64,000 bases of DNA from Corynebacterium aurimucosum ATCC 700975 (GCF_000022905.1 NC_012590.1:620001-684000), one strand, 5' to 3'. Positions 8,373 through 17,650 are shown, counted from the stretch's first letter. A program made the numbers and translations. Notes: a model not told the origin generated them from the letters alone.

Positions 8373-9548
8373 ATGTCTCACAACCTCTTCGAGTCCACCA
8401 CTGATTTCTTGGGTGTTTTTGACGACCTCTCTGCATCAGATGCTGCTGGGTGGAAGCGTGCGGCGCAGTTTCGCGAGTACTCCGCCCCAGTGATTAACCA
8501 GCACTGGCAGGCCGCGGAGTACCCACTGGACTTGGTTCAGCGCTTGGGCGACTTGGACGTGATGACGGATGGTCTGGCGGTGGAAGGCCACGAGCAGATG
8601 TCGACGCTCGGTGCTGGCTTGGCACTCATGGAGGTCACGCGTGCGGATGCCTCGATGGGCACGGTGATTGCGGTGCAGGCTGGGCTGGCTATGCGTTCGA
8701 TTGCCATGCTGGGCTCTCCGGAACAGCAGGCTGAGTACCTGCCGCAGATGGCTTCGTGTTCGCTGCTCGGCGCTTTCGGGTTGACGGAGCCAGCTCACGG
8801 TTCGGACTCGATTGCTTTGGAGACCACCGCGGTGCGCGACGGCGATGAGTGGGTCCTGAACGGTGAGAAGAAGTGGATTGGTAATGGCGCTTCCGGCGGC
8901 ATCACGATCATTTATGCGCGCATGGAGGATGGCAACGTTGGCGGCTTCATCGTGCCGCAGGAGGCCCCCGGTTATTCGGCATCCGTGATTGAGGGCAAGC
9001 TTTCGCTGCGGGCCATCCACCAGGCGCACATTACGTTGACCGACTGCCGCATCCCCGCTTCTAATCAGCTACCGGGCTGCCGTAGCTTCAAGGATGTTTC
9101 CCGCGTGCTGACTGCTACACGCATTGGTGTCTCCTGGATGGCGCTGGGCTCGGCGGTGGCCTGCTATGAGATTGCCCGCTCTTATGTGCTGGAGCGCGTG
9201 CAATTTGGCCGTGAGCTGGCGAAGGCGCAGATTATTCAGCAGCGCTTGGCCAACATGGTCCTCGATTTGAGCCAAATGATGCTGACCTGCCGTGAGGTTT
9301 CTTTGCGCGAAACTGCGGGGACCTTGGCTCCGGAGCAAGCCTCGGCGGCGAAGCTCCACAACACGCGTGCTGCGCGCCGCATCGCCGCCGATGCCCGCGA
9401 CATGCTCGGCGGGGTGGGCATTCTGCTGGAAAACGACATCGCGCGCCACTTCGCTGACATCGAGGCCATGCACACCTACGAGGGCACCGATACCGTGCAG
9501 TCCCTGATTATGGGCAAGAAGATTACGGGCTTCTCGGCTTACAAGTAG
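8373..9548 (+). CDS. Acyl-CoA dehydrogenase (glutaryl-CoA dehydrogenase-like)
   Basis: Flavoenzyme for the first step of acyl-CoA beta-oxidation. 391 residues. Signatures: GAFGLTEPAHGSDS (FAD/substrate loop), GEKKWIGNG, RVQFGRELAKAQIIQQRLA and the catalytic glutamate in MHTYEGTDTVQSLI near the C-terminus. The glutamate position and overall pattern resemble glutaryl-CoA dehydrogenases, but no lysine/tryptophan degradation genes are present, so the acyl substrate is open. Start chosen for GGAG 8 nt upstream (MSHNLFEST). Followed by a strong hairpin. Confidence 0.9.
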   Translation: MSHNLFESTTDFLGVFDDLSASDAAGWKRAAQFREYSAPVINQHWQAAEYPLDLVQRLGDLDVMTDGLAVEGHEQMSTLGAGLALMEVTRADASMGTVIAVQAGLAMRSIAMLGSPEQQAEYLPQMASCSLLGAFGLTEPAHGSDSIALETTAVRDGDEWVLNGEKKWIGNGASGGITIIYARMEDGNVGGFIVPQEAPGYSASVIEGKLSLRAIHQAHITLTDCRIPASNQLPGCRSFKDVSRVLTATRIGVSWMALGSAVACYEIARSYVLERVQFGRELAKAQIIQQRLANMVLDLSQMMLTCREVSLRETAGTLAPEQASAAKLHNTRAARRIAADARDMLGGVGILLENDIARHFADIEAMHTYEGTDTVQSLIMGKKITGFSAYK

Positions 9549-9678
9549 CAATTCGAAGTGGCCCCTATTTCACCGGGCCCATCTTTTTCGACTATCGCGG
9601 TCATTCTAGGTCCGAGTCCTGGTGGGGCGGCTGCTCATTGCTTCCAGGTGCCGCAATCTTAGTTGGTATCTTCTAGAA

Positions 9679-9771
9679 GGCATCTGTCAAAAGGCGTTTT
9701 CAAGTCGAAAAACGCCTTTTAGGCTTTCTATATGGCGTTTTTAGAGGCAAAGATACCCTTTGGGAGATGCC
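9679..9771. repeat. GGCATCT...AGATGCC repeat region, 5' flank of the DUF559-like gene
   Basis: Contains GGCATCTGTCAAAAGG (9679-9694), which recurs exactly at 10915-10930 on the other side of the next gene. An inverted AGATGCC is at 9765-9771. The shared word TCTAGAAG is also present on both sides (near 9672 and 10938). The 9549-9919 intergenic space holds this region and a hairpin, and no gene that I can support. Confidence 0.6.
9689..9720 (+). terminator. Hairpin terminator after acyl-CoA dehydrogenase
   Basis: Perfect 12-bp stem AAAAGGCGTTTT / AAAACGCCTTTT with an 8-nt loop, ending in a T run, 140 bp after the acyl-CoA dehydrogenase stop. It overlaps the repeat described at the 5' flank of the following gene. 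Confidence 0.65.
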
Positions 9772-9919
9772 GTTTGTTGGGCGCCTTTTGGGATGCCTAG
9801 TGGTAGGTATATTTTGTGAGCTGCCGGCTCCCGTCTACAGGATGCCAAGCATTGGTAGCCGTGCGACTAACCGTGTTGGTTGCGTGACTCCGGACTAGAA
9901 TCCCACAGATCTCTGCTAG

Positions 9920-10885
9920 ATGAAGAATCCGCTATGGTATTCCGAGGAAGAGCTTGCCCAAAGTAGATGTATGAATGATTCTGAAAAGCTCATCTATCTT
10001 CGTTCCCTTCCCAATGAGCACCAAGTATGGCGCGGTTTAGCAAATGGTTCCATCATTCGGCTAACATCCCAATACGCAATTTCGCGTGATTTCTACGCAA
10101 AGCTTCCGAGACACCGCCAGCAGCTTATCGATATTCGGGCGGTAGGGCTTAGCGCACACAATGCAGTGGTAGTCGGGGTATCGGCGGCACGTCTCTTAGG
10201 GCTTTGGACGCTTCCGCCAGTTGGTGAGCGGGTGTCGGTAGCGCGTCTTTCTAAGTCGGTTCCGAGGAGGCAGGTTTGGGGAGACAAAGTTAGCTATCGC
10301 AAAATGGCAATTCCCTCTGAGCATATTCTGACGAATGAGGGCGTTAGGTGCACGTCCGTTGCACGCACGTGTCTTGATATTGCGCGTTTATGGTCTTTCG
10401 CTGAAGGTCTTATGGCTATGGACTGCGCGTTGCGGCGAAGGCTCGTGAGTGTCGATGAACTAAGGAGAATGGCGGTTGAGCTTGGCAGAGTTAAAGGAAT
10501 TGCAGCTGCCAGGGAGGCGGTTAAGTATGCAAGTTCTCTGCCAGAAGCTCCGTATGAATCATGGGCTCGTGCGCTCATTATTGAAGCCGGATTAGGTAAC
10601 AAAATTCGACTGCAGTGTGAATTGCCCGGTGGCTTTCGCCCTGATCTTCTTGTTGGAGATAACCTTGTCGTCGAAATTGATGGTGCCGTGAAATATGACG
10701 GCGAAACATTCGGCAAGCCCACTGACGCAGTTATTCGGGCAGAACGACAACGCGAGAAACATATTCAGAACATGGGCTTTGTAGTCCTGCGGTTTACTCC
10801 CGCTGAATTGCTTCAAGAGAAAGGGCGGGTAGTTAGTGAGATTCGGAGTGCCCTGGAGGGATTGCAGCGGCGCCAGTCGGCTTAA
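9920..10885 (+). CDS. AbiEi-like / DUF559 (Vsr-fold) protein
   Basis: 321 residues. The N-terminal two thirds look like the AbiEi antitoxin-type winged-helix region found in actinobacterial proteins (GSIIRLTSQYAISRDFY...TCLDIARLWSFAEGLMAMDCALRR). The C-terminus carries a DUF559/Vsr-like nuclease core (GGFRPDLLVGDNLVVEIDG, then ERQREKHIQNMGFVVLRFTPAEL). The coding sequence is visibly AT-richer than its neighbours and is flanked by a 16-bp direct repeat, pointing to transfer. No AbiEii toxin is adjacent, so a toxin-antitoxin role is not supported. Function unknown. Confidence 0.75.
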   Translation: MKNPLWYSEEELAQSRCMNDSEKLIYLRSLPNEHQVWRGLANGSIIRLTSQYAISRDFYAKLPRHRQQLIDIRAVGLSAHNAVVVGVSAARLLGLWTLPPVGERVSVARLSKSVPRRQVWGDKVSYRKMAIPSEHILTNEGVRCTSVARTCLDIARLWSFAEGLMAMDCALRRRLVSVDELRRMAVELGRVKGIAAAREAVKYASSLPEAPYESWARALIIEAGLGNKIRLQCELPGGFRPDLLVGDNLVVEIDGAVKYDGETFGKPTDAVIRAERQREKHIQNMGFVVLRFTPAELLQEKGRVVSEIRSALEGLQRRQSA

Positions 10886-10914
10886 CGGAATGCCGGCTGG
10901 GTCTGCTCACAAAT

Positions 10915-10950
10915 GGCATCTGTCAAAAGGTATGCCGTCTAGAAGATGCC
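10915..10950. repeat. GGCATCT...AGATGCC repeat, 3' flank of the DUF559-like gene
   Basis: GGCATCTGTCAAAAGG (10915-10930) is an exact copy of 9679-9694. It is followed by TCTAGAAGATGCC, which gives an inverted GGCATCT/AGATGCC pair in 36 bp. The rest of 10886-11186 holds only the terminator at 11083. Confidence 0.6.
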
Positions 10951-11082
10951 CTTTGGAGTTGGACTAGACTTCCAACTCTCGTTGCCAGGAAAGGGTTTAA
11001 GGGACATTTCGTGTGGATAGATCGATGTGCATTCCCGAAACAGCCAGGGAGTTCCGTGCTGCGAGCAGCTGAGATAGCCAAA

Positions 11083-11110
11083 GCCCCGCTCCGAAGGTCG
11101 GAAGCGGGGC
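11083..11110. terminator. Hairpin terminator between convergent genes
   Basis: GCCCCGCT-CCGA, loop AGG, TCGGAAGCGGGGC: a nearly perfect GC-rich stem with one bulged base, between the DUF559-like gene and the convergent fadB-like gene. Probably terminates the minus-strand beta-oxidation operon. Confidence 0.6.
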
Positions 11111-11186
11111 GGCGTGCTCGACGATGTGCCAGATAGCGTGTCAGCCGGCTAGAAGAAAGAGCGGCGAGCCGGGCAACAAAGCAGGG

Positions 11187-13373
11187 CTAGTTGTTGAGGG
11201 GTTTGCGGGTGGCGGCCATGTGTTTGGCGCGCTCCACGTTGGCCGGCAGGAGGACCAGCGGCACGTCGAATTCCACTTCGCGCTCGCAGAACTCGGTGAA
11301 GCTTAACGAGCCGGAGCCGGTGTACAGCTCGGCGAGCTTGGCCACGATGACGTGGTCGTTTTCGGTGGTGCCGTCGATGGGCCAGTCGCGGTCCAAGGCG
11401 GGGGAGCCGGAGTACATCTCGATAGAAGCGTCCGCGGGCGGGGTGTAGGAGGTCGCCAAGTCGGCAGCTTCGCACAAAGCGCGGGCGAGGACGTGGTCGA
11501 AGGACATGAGTACGACGTCATCGGAGGAGAGAAAGCCAGCCTTCTGGGCTTCGAAAGCAGAAGAGAAGTTGCGTGCCGAGGCAATGAAGTCGAAGGCCTT
11601 CTGGTGATAGTCCTCGACACCGGCCGCCTTAATGCGCTCCAGTGAGGAGATGGTTCCCGTCCAGCCTGGGTAGAGGCCCACGGTGCGCTCCGGGAAACCG
11701 AGGCGCGTATCGGCGTGAGCCACGATGCGGTCGCAGGCCAGCGCAGTTTCAAAGCCGCCGCCCAAGGCCACGCCACGCACAGCCGCTACGACGGGAACTG
11801 GAGCGAACTTGAGTGCACGCAGGGTCTTCGAGCCATCCGCAATCAAAGATTCGACGCGCGAAGCAGAACCCGATTCGCCCGCAGCCGCAATAGAAGCCAG
11901 GTCAGCACCCGCGCTGAAGACCGGCTTGTCGTTGCCAATAACCAGCGCGACGAGATTCGCCGAGGACACAGCGTCGAGAGCAGCGCGAATAACTTCAAGG
12001 GCAGGGGTAGGCAAAGAATTCATCGGCGTATGCAGGTCGATAATGCCCATGCGCCCAGCAGACGTGGACACCGCGTGGACCGCGCCCGCGTCCAGAGACA
12101 CGATGGTCTCAGTTTCAAGAGAAGCCAAGGTCACGACGCCCTCGCGTGGCGCGAGCTCCTGGCGCGAACCGGTAGAGGAGAGCACCGAGCCCTCGCCATA
12201 AAAGCCGCCCGCCTGAGCAGCGGCCGAGACCAAGGACGGAACGTCTGCGCCGTAAGCGGAGGCGACATGGTCGATACCGATGGCGTCGGCAAGCGCAAAG
12301 ATGCCCTTCTTCCAGCCGAAGCCCAAGGTCAGGCCCTCGTCGATGAGGCCCACGTGGTCCGCGATGGAGGGCGCGACCTCGCAGCAGTAGGCTAGCGTGT
12401 CGAGGAAGACCGCGCGGGCGAAGCGGCCGCCGGGGGAGTCGGTGTCCATGACCTCGCGGGGATCCTTGAGTCCCACGACGGGATCAGACAACGCTGAGCG
12501 GGGTACGTATTCGTAGGAGGCGTTGATGGCCTCGTTGCGGCCACGGTAGAAGCCGCCTTCGCCGGTGCGGCCGGTCAGCCCTCGAGAAACGAGACCTTCG
12601 ATGAAGGGGTCATCGCCGAGGGGGACGTCAAGAAGCGGATCGCCCGCCGGCAGGGCCGTCTCCAGGGACTTCCAGATCGGCTTGACAAGCTGGAGGCCGA
12701 TGTAATCGAGCAGCCCGAAGATACCGGTGCGGGGGATGCCGAAGGCGCGGCCGAAGGAAGCGTCGGCAAGCTCGTAGCTCACGTCGAACTCGCGGGCGCG
12801 GGCCACGCCGGCGGCCATCCAGTAGCAGCCCACGCGGTTGGCAATAAAGCCCGGGGTATCGCGGCATTCGAGCGCAATCTTGCCCAGGGTTTGCTCGATG
12901 GTCGTACGCAGAGCAGCCTCCGTCGGGCCAGAGGCGATGAGCTCCACCAGGCGCATGACTTTCGGCGGGTTGAAGAAGTGCGTGATGGCGAACTTATCGC
13001 GGCGGGTCTCCGGCACGCCCTCAAGGAGCGAAGCCAGAGGCAGGGTCGAGGTATTGGAACTCAACAGAGCCTCCGCGGACAAATGAGGCTCGATGGCCTG
13101 ATAGAGCGAATGCTTGGCGCCCAGGTCCTCGAAGATGGCCTCGATGACCCACTCGCGGTCCTCCAGCAGGGCGTAGTCATCGCTGGCGCGCACACGCTCG
13201 GCGAACTCCGGCAGGTGGAAACCCTTGCGCTTGAGCTGGATCTCGACGCCCTTCTGGGCACCCTCCGCGTTCTGGTCCAGCAGCACGACGTCCATGCCCG
13301 CCGACGCACACAGCGCCGCAATGCCAGAACCCATCGAACCCGCGCCGATGACGGCTACCTTGGTGATGCTCAT
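11187..13373 (-). CDS. fadB: 3-hydroxyacyl-CoA dehydrogenase / enoyl-CoA hydratase fusion
   Basis: Bifunctional beta-oxidation enzyme that hydrates enoyl-CoA and oxidises 3-hydroxyacyl-CoA with NAD. 728 residues. The dehydrogenase comes first: Rossmann motif VAVIGAGSMGSGIA at 6-19, NTSTLPLASL, and the catalytic HFFNPPKVMRLVELI. The hydratase domain follows in the last ~270 residues, with oxyanion-hole AGADLASIA and ALGGGFETALACD carrying the catalytic glutamate. This order is the reverse of E. coli FadB. Immediately downstream of the thiolase gene (no gap), forming one operon; the gene symbol is by function, not orthology. Confidence 0.9.
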   Translation of the reverse strand: MSITKVAVIGAGSMGSGIAALCASAGMDVVLLDQNAEGAQKGVEIQLKRKGFHLPEFAERVRASDDYALLEDREWVIEAIFEDLGAKHSLYQAIEPHLSAEALLSSNTSTLPLASLLEGVPETRRDKFAITHFFNPPKVMRLVELIASGPTEAALRTTIEQTLGKIALECRDTPGFIANRVGCYWMAAGVARAREFDVSYELADASFGRAFGIPRTGIFGLLDYIGLQLVKPIWKSLETALPAGDPLLDVPLGDDPFIEGLVSRGLTGRTGEGGFYRGRNEAINASYEYVPRSALSDPVVGLKDPREVMDTDSPGGRFARAVFLDTLAYCCEVAPSIADHVGLIDEGLTLGFGWKKGIFALADAIGIDHVASAYGADVPSLVSAAAQAGGFYGEGSVLSSTGSRQELAPREGVVTLASLETETIVSLDAGAVHAVSTSAGRMGIIDLHTPMNSLPTPALEVIRAALDAVSSANLVALVIGNDKPVFSAGADLASIAAAGESGSASRVESLIADGSKTLRALKFAPVPVVAAVRGVALGGGFETALACDRIVAHADTRLGFPERTVGLYPGWTGTISSLERIKAAGVEDYHQKAFDFIASARNFSSAFEAQKAGFLSSDDVVLMSFDHVLARALCEAADLATSYTPPADASIEMYSGSPALDRDWPIDGTTENDHVIVAKLAELYTGSGSLSFTEFCEREVEFDVPLVLLPANVERAKHMAATRKPLNN

Positions 13374-14533
13374 TTACTTCGCTCCATTCTCAATAATCAT
13401 GGCGATTCCCTGACCGCCGCCGATACACATGGTGACCAGGCCATAGCGCTTGCTCTCGCGGCGCAGCGCATAAGCCAGCTTGGTCAGCAGGATGATGCCC
13501 GTGGCACCAACCGGGTGGCCGTGAGCGACGGCCCCGCCGTAGATATTCGTCTTTGCCGGGTCGAAGCCCAGCTGGTCCTGCACGGCGATGGCCTGGGCGG
13601 CGAAGGCCTCGTTGGATTCGATGAGGTCGATATCGTCTAGGCTCAGGCCGGCCTTCTCTAAAGCCTTCGGCACCGCGGCGACCGGGCCAATGCCCATGCG
13701 CGTCGGGTCCACGCCCGCGACGGACCAGGACACAATCTTTGCCAGCGGGTCTAAGCCACGCTTGGTCACTTCCTCCGCGGTGGCCAGCACAGCGGCCGCT
13801 GCGCCATCGTTGATGCCGGAGGCGTTGCCGGCGGTGACGGTTCCGTCCTTAACAAAGACCGGCTTGAGCTTTGCCAGCTTCTCGACGTCCGTCTCCCGCA
13901 CCCCCTCATCAAAGTCCAGCTCGCCGACCGGGACGATTTCCTCGGCGTGTACGCCTTCCGCGCGAGCCTTCGCGGCGCGCTCCTGGGATTCGGCGGCGAA
14001 CTCGTCCTGGCGCTCGCGGGTGATGGTGTTATCCGCGGCGACGTTTTCTGCGGTCACGCCCATGTGGCCGGTGCCGAAGGGGCAGGAGAGTGCGCCGGTC
14101 AGCCAGTCGTAGAGTTTGCCGTCACCCATGCGCTTGCCAAAGCGCGCGCCTTCGACGGAGTAGGGGCGTTGCTCATGGATTCCGCCCCGACGGCTAACGC
14201 TAGAGAGCCGTCGCCAGACTGCAGGAGTTGCGCCGCACTGATGACGGCCTGGACACCGGAGCCGCACAGGCGGTTGACGCCCATGGCGGTGGAGGAGTCT
14301 GGCATGCCCACGTTCTTGGCAATGGCACGTGAGAGGTAGAGGTCCTTCGGCACGACCGGCATGACGTTGGAGGCCACGGCGGTATCGAGGTCTGCGCCTG
14401 AAAGCCCCGAACGCTCAATAGCTACTTCGGCTGCAAGGGAGCCAAGTTCGGTGAGGGAGAGGCGCGCGAGGCTGCCGCCAAATTTGCCGATGGGCAGGCG
14501 TGCGGCCCCGGCGATGTAGATGTCCTGGGGCAT
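13374..14533 (-). pseudogene. fadA: Acetyl-CoA acyltransferase (thiolase), interrupted by one frameshift
   Basis: Thiolase for the last beta-oxidation step. The N-terminal part (from MPQDIYIAGAARLPIG, with the nucleophile in NRLCGSGVQA) reads in one frame to SMSNAP. The rest (YSVEGARFGKRMGDGKLYDW..., with GGAVAHGHPVG and the CIGGGQG cysteine) reads in the next frame. The switch lies at a run of four G at 14163-14166; adding one base restores a continuous 386-residue thiolase. All catalytic residues are otherwise intact, so this is either a recent frameshift or a base-call error. First gene of the thiolase-fadB operon. Confidence 0.85.
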
Positions 14534-14684
14534 GGATTCCTCCGTTGATGAATACGAATGATGATTAGTTAACTTAGTATCCTAGGTCACCTTTTGGAGG
14601 TGTGCAACGGTGTGCGGTCAGGGTGTGCGGGCCGCTGCAATTTTGGCAAGGGTGTAACGTGCGCCACCCCCGCGCTGTTTACAG

Positions 14685-14697
14685 ATTGTTCAACAAC
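14685..14697. promoter_or_regulatory. Candidate GntR operator upstream of the NRAMP-ycsI operon
   Basis: ATTGTTCAACAAC lies 55 bp before the permease start. It is a near match to the palindrome ATTGTTGAACAAT in front of pxpA (21815-21827). The TTGT-N-ACAA form is typical of GntR/FCD operators, and a GntR gene lies in this cluster. Confidence 0.6.
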
Positions 14698-14751
14698 CCC
14701 TATGCTTTCACCAACGTTTAATGCGACCTTCGTCACGAAAGGTGCCCAACA

Positions 14752-16005
14752 ATGAGATTGGAACCCACCAACCCCTCCGCTTCCCGGGAAGCCGCCCACA
14801 ACGCGCCGACAGAGGTGCAGCCTCCCAAGGGCATTGGTGCCATGGCCGGCGCCATGTTCCTCATGGCCACCTCCGCCATCGGTCCCGGCTTTTTGACCCA
14901 AACTTCCGTCTTCACCGTCCAGATGGGCGCGGCCTTCGCCTTCGCCATTGCGCTGTCGATCATCGTCGACATCGCCATTCAGCTGAACGTGTGGCGCGTG
15001 CTTGCCATCTCCGGCATGCGTGCCAACGAGCTGGGCAACACCGTTCTGCCTGGCCTCGGATGGTTCCTCGCCATCCTGGTCTTCATCGGCGGCGTTGTCT
15101 TCAATATCGGCAACATCGCCGGCTCCGGCTTGGGCCTGAACGCCATGCTCGGCATTGATGCCCGCATCGGTGGCCTCATTGCTTCCGCCATCGCCATCTT
15201 CATCTTCCTGTCCAAGCGCGCAGGCGTCGCGCTCGACCGCATCGTCGCTGCGTTGGGCGCCATCATGATTCTGCTCATGCTCTACGTGGCGATTGTCTCC
15301 CAGCCGCCGGTGGGCGAGGCCCTGAAGAACACCGTCATGCCGGAGAGCATCGACTTCTTTGTCATCACCACCCTTATCGGTGGCACAGTGGGCGGCTACA
15401 TCACCTTCGCCGGCGCACACCGCCTCATCGACTCGGGCCTGTCCGGCCCGGAGAACGTCGGCGCGATTACTAGAACTTCAGTGCTCGGTATCATCGTCAC
15501 CGGCATCATGCGCGTGCTGCTCTTCCTCGCGGTCCTGGGCGTTGTGTCTACCGGTGTTGCGCTCTCTGAGGACAACACGGCCGCCGATGCTTTCCGCCAC
15601 GCTGCTGGCGAGTTCGGTCTCCGTGCCTTCGGTGTTGTTCTCTTCGCCGCCGGCCTGTCCTCCGTCATCGGCGCGTCCTATACTTCCATCACCTTCGTGA
15701 CCACCCAGAAGGTCAACCCGCGGACCCGCAACTTCCTCACCGTCGGATTCATCGTTGTCTGCGCGATCCTCTTCGCTATCCTCAACTCCGCACCGCAGAA
15801 ACTGCTCATCTTCGCGGGTGCTTTCAACGGCATCATCCTGCCCATCGCTTTCGCCATGGTGATGTGGGTGGCCTTCAAGCGCCACGACCTCACCCACGGT
15901 GTCAAGCAGCCGATGTGGCTGCTCATCGCCGGTGTCCTGGCGCTCGTATTGGAAATCTTCATCGGCGTTAAATCCATCTCGGGAATTGTTGACCTATGGG
16001 CATGA
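14752..16005 (+). CDS. NRAMP-like permease of the 5-oxoproline cluster (YcsG type)
   Basis: 417 residues with about 11 hydrophobic segments. It has the divergent NRAMP pattern near the N-terminus (MATSAIGPGFLTQTSVFTVQMG), where canonical metal transporters carry DPGN. This relaxed motif is typical of YcsG-like permeases found beside pxpABC, so the substrate may be an organic compound such as 5-oxoproline rather than a metal; this is inference from context. It overlaps the following ycsI-like gene by 4-10 nt, implying coupled translation. Confidence 0.82.
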   Translation: MRLEPTNPSASREAAHNAPTEVQPPKGIGAMAGAMFLMATSAIGPGFLTQTSVFTVQMGAAFAFAIALSIIVDIAIQLNVWRVLAISGMRANELGNTVLPGLGWFLAILVFIGGVVFNIGNIAGSGLGLNAMLGIDARIGGLIASAIAIFIFLSKRAGVALDRIVAALGAIMILLMLYVAIVSQPPVGEALKNTVMPESIDFFVITTLIGGTVGGYITFAGAHRLIDSGLSGPENVGAITRTSVLGIIVTGIMRVLLFLAVLGVVSTGVALSEDNTAADAFRHAAGEFGLRAFGVVLFAAGLSSVIGASYTSITFVTTQKVNPRTRNFLTVGFIVVCAILFAILNSAPQKLLIFAGAFNGIILPIAFAMVMWVAFKRHDLTHGVKQPMWLLIAGVLALVLEIFIGVKSISGIVDLWA

Positions 16006-16775
16006 TGCAGACTCCCGCAGAGGTGCGCGCCTTTGCTCGCACACACGATATGACCACCACCGCCGGCCACGCCAGCGGCTTCATGCAGGCGAACCTCATC
16101 GCGCTGCCGCGTGAGTACGCCTTCGACTTCCTTCTCTTCGCACAGCGCAATCCCAAGCCGTGCCCCATCGTCGGTGTGCTGGAGGCAGGGCAGTTCGCCT
16201 CGGAGCTCATCCCGGGCGGGGATATCCGCACCGACATCCCCGCCTACAACATTTACGAGGACGGCCAGCTCACGCAGACGCTTGACGACGCTTCCCCGTT
16301 CTACTCCGACGACATCGTCTCCTTCCTCATCGGTTGTTCCTTTACCTTTGAGAATGCGCTTGTGGAAAACGGCATTTCCATCGCTCACATTGATCAGGGC
16401 CGCAACGTGCCGATGTATCGCACCACGATTCCCTGTGCGCCGGCGGGCGCCTTCTCCGGGCCGATGGTGGTCTCCATGCGGCCCATCCTCGCGAACCAGG
16501 TTTCCGATGCCGTCCGCATCACCTCCCGCTACCCGGGCGTCCATGGCGCCCCAGTTCACGTGGGCGACCCAGCGGCCATCGGCATCGAGGACTTGTCGCA
16601 GCCCGATTTCGGCGAAGCCGTCGACATCCCGGAGGGCACCATCCCGGTCTTCTGGGCGTGCGGCGTGACTCCGCAGGCCATCGTGATGAATTCGCGGCCC
16701 AGCCTGGCGATCACGCATGCCCCGGGCAAGATGCTCGTCACCGATATCCCGGACCGCGATTTCCTCATCCCTTAA
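15996..16775 (+). CDS. DUF1445 / YcsI family putative hydro-lyase
   Basis: 259 residues (257 or 256 if translation begins at 16002 or 16005; ATGA at 16002 overlaps the permease stop). Matches the YcsI/DUF1445 family: GHASGFMQANLIALP, PCPIVGVLE, DIRTDIPAYNIYEDG, FLIGCSFTFENAL, NVPMYRTTIPC, GPMVVSMRP and the C-terminal PVFWACGVTPQAIVM...ITHAPGKMLVTD. Members of this family occur with pxp and kip genes. An enzyme acting on D-glutamate/5-oxoproline-type substrates is plausible but not shown by sequence. Confidence 0.85.
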   Translation: MGMMQTPAEVRAFARTHDMTTTAGHASGFMQANLIALPREYAFDFLLFAQRNPKPCPIVGVLEAGQFASELIPGGDIRTDIPAYNIYEDGQLTQTLDDASPFYSDDIVSFLIGCSFTFENALVENGISIAHIDQGRNVPMYRTTIPCAPAGAFSGPMVVSMRPILANQVSDAVRITSRYPGVHGAPVHVGDPAAIGIEDLSQPDFGEAVDIPEGTIPVFWACGVTPQAIVMNSRPSLAITHAPGKMLVTDIPDRDFLIP

Positions 16776-16835
16776 ACTCTGTGCGGTGGTGCTACCACCC
16801 CCAAGCTCTCAGTGCTCCGATACAAGGTTCTACTC

Positions 16836-16950
16836 AGATGGTTCTGGTCAGAAGGTTTGTTTGGGGGCAAACAAACCTTCTTTGCGTGCATAGATGGTTC
16901 ACTTGGGGGTAAACGAACCTTTTGACATGAACCATCTCACTCGAACCATG
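16836..16950. repeat. Cluster of nested palindromes with GGGGG centres
   Basis: Between convergent genes. A perfect 14-bp stem AGAAGGTTTGTTTG (16850-16863) / CAAACAAACCTTCT (16868-16881) encloses GGGG. A related unit GGTTCACTTGGGGGTAAACGAACC follows, itself inside a 10-bp inverted repeat AGATGGTTCA (16892-16901) / TGAACCATCT (16928-16937). AGATGGTTC also occurs at 16836. It may act as a bidirectional terminator, but the repeated GGTTY...RAACC units look like a palindromic repeat element. Confidence 0.65.
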
Positions 16951-17028
16951 TGGGTTGAATTGTTTCGCGCGGGTGGAACCGGCTAACAGAGTGGAGGCCT
17001 TACCAAGGGCCTCGGAAATTAAAGGAAA

Positions 17029-17628
17029 CTAGAGCACCCGGAGAATCGATTCCATCGCCCGCATCAAGTCCGCACGGCAGGCATCGGCGGCGGCCTCACG
17101 CTCGCCTTGCGCGATGAGGTGAGCCAAGTCGATGTTGGCTTGCACGTGGTTATCGTGAATCTGCGGGTAGCGCTCCAGCGTCAACAAGAAGGTCAAGCGC
17201 ATGCGCGCCAGCAGGTGCGACATGGAGCGGTCCAGCGTCGGCGAGCCCAAACCGGCGACCAGCTGCTTGTGGAAGCGCTGGTTGATGAGGGGGCGGGGAG
17301 CGTCGGTAAGCACTGCGGATTCGGTCAGACGCACCAACTCGCCCGGGTCCTCAAAGGTGGCATAGCGCGCCGCGGCCGGCTCGATGGCTGCGCGCGCCAA
17401 GTAGAGATCGCGCACGAAATCGCCGTCAGGGGTGGCGATGAAGACGCCCCTGTGCGGGATGCGCTCCACGATGCGCTCGGAGGCGAGCATGGCGAAGGAC
17501 TCCCGCAGCGTGTTGCGGGAGCATTCGAAGCGCTCGGCCGCGCGGACCTCGCTGAGCTGGTGTCCGGGCATGTACTCGCCCTCGGAGATGGCGGCGCGGA
17601 GCGCGGAGGCGACGGAATCTGCAAGCAT
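17029..17628 (-). CDS. GntR family regulator (FCD domain) of the pxp cluster
   Basis: 199 residues. The winged helix is at the N-terminus (ALRAAISEGEYMPGHQLSEVRAAERFECSRNTLRESFAMLASERIVERIPHRGVFI). An all-helical FCD ligand domain follows (LARAAIEPAAARYA..., FHKQLVAGLGSPTLDR, HLIAQGEREAAADACRADL). It lies 22 bp downstream of the biotin carboxylase gene, so it is the last gene of the pxpA operon. The matching ATTGTT-AACAA palindromes at 14685 and 21815 are its likely operators. Confidence 0.88.
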   Translation of the reverse strand: MLADSVASALRAAISEGEYMPGHQLSEVRAAERFECSRNTLRESFAMLASERIVERIPHRGVFIATPDGDFVRDLYLARAAIEPAAARYATFEDPGELVRLTESAVLTDAPRPLINQRFHKQLVAGLGSPTLDRSMSHLLARMRLTFLLTLERYPQIHDNHVQANIDLAHLIAQGEREAAADACRADLMRAMESILRVL

Positions 17629-17650
17629 GCGACTTACAGTAGCCCGCCGC

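Noticed and set aside
9920..10885. AbiE toxin-antitoxin system
   Set aside because: Only an AbiEi-like region fused to a DUF559 domain is present; no AbiEii nucleotidyltransferase gene is adjacent.
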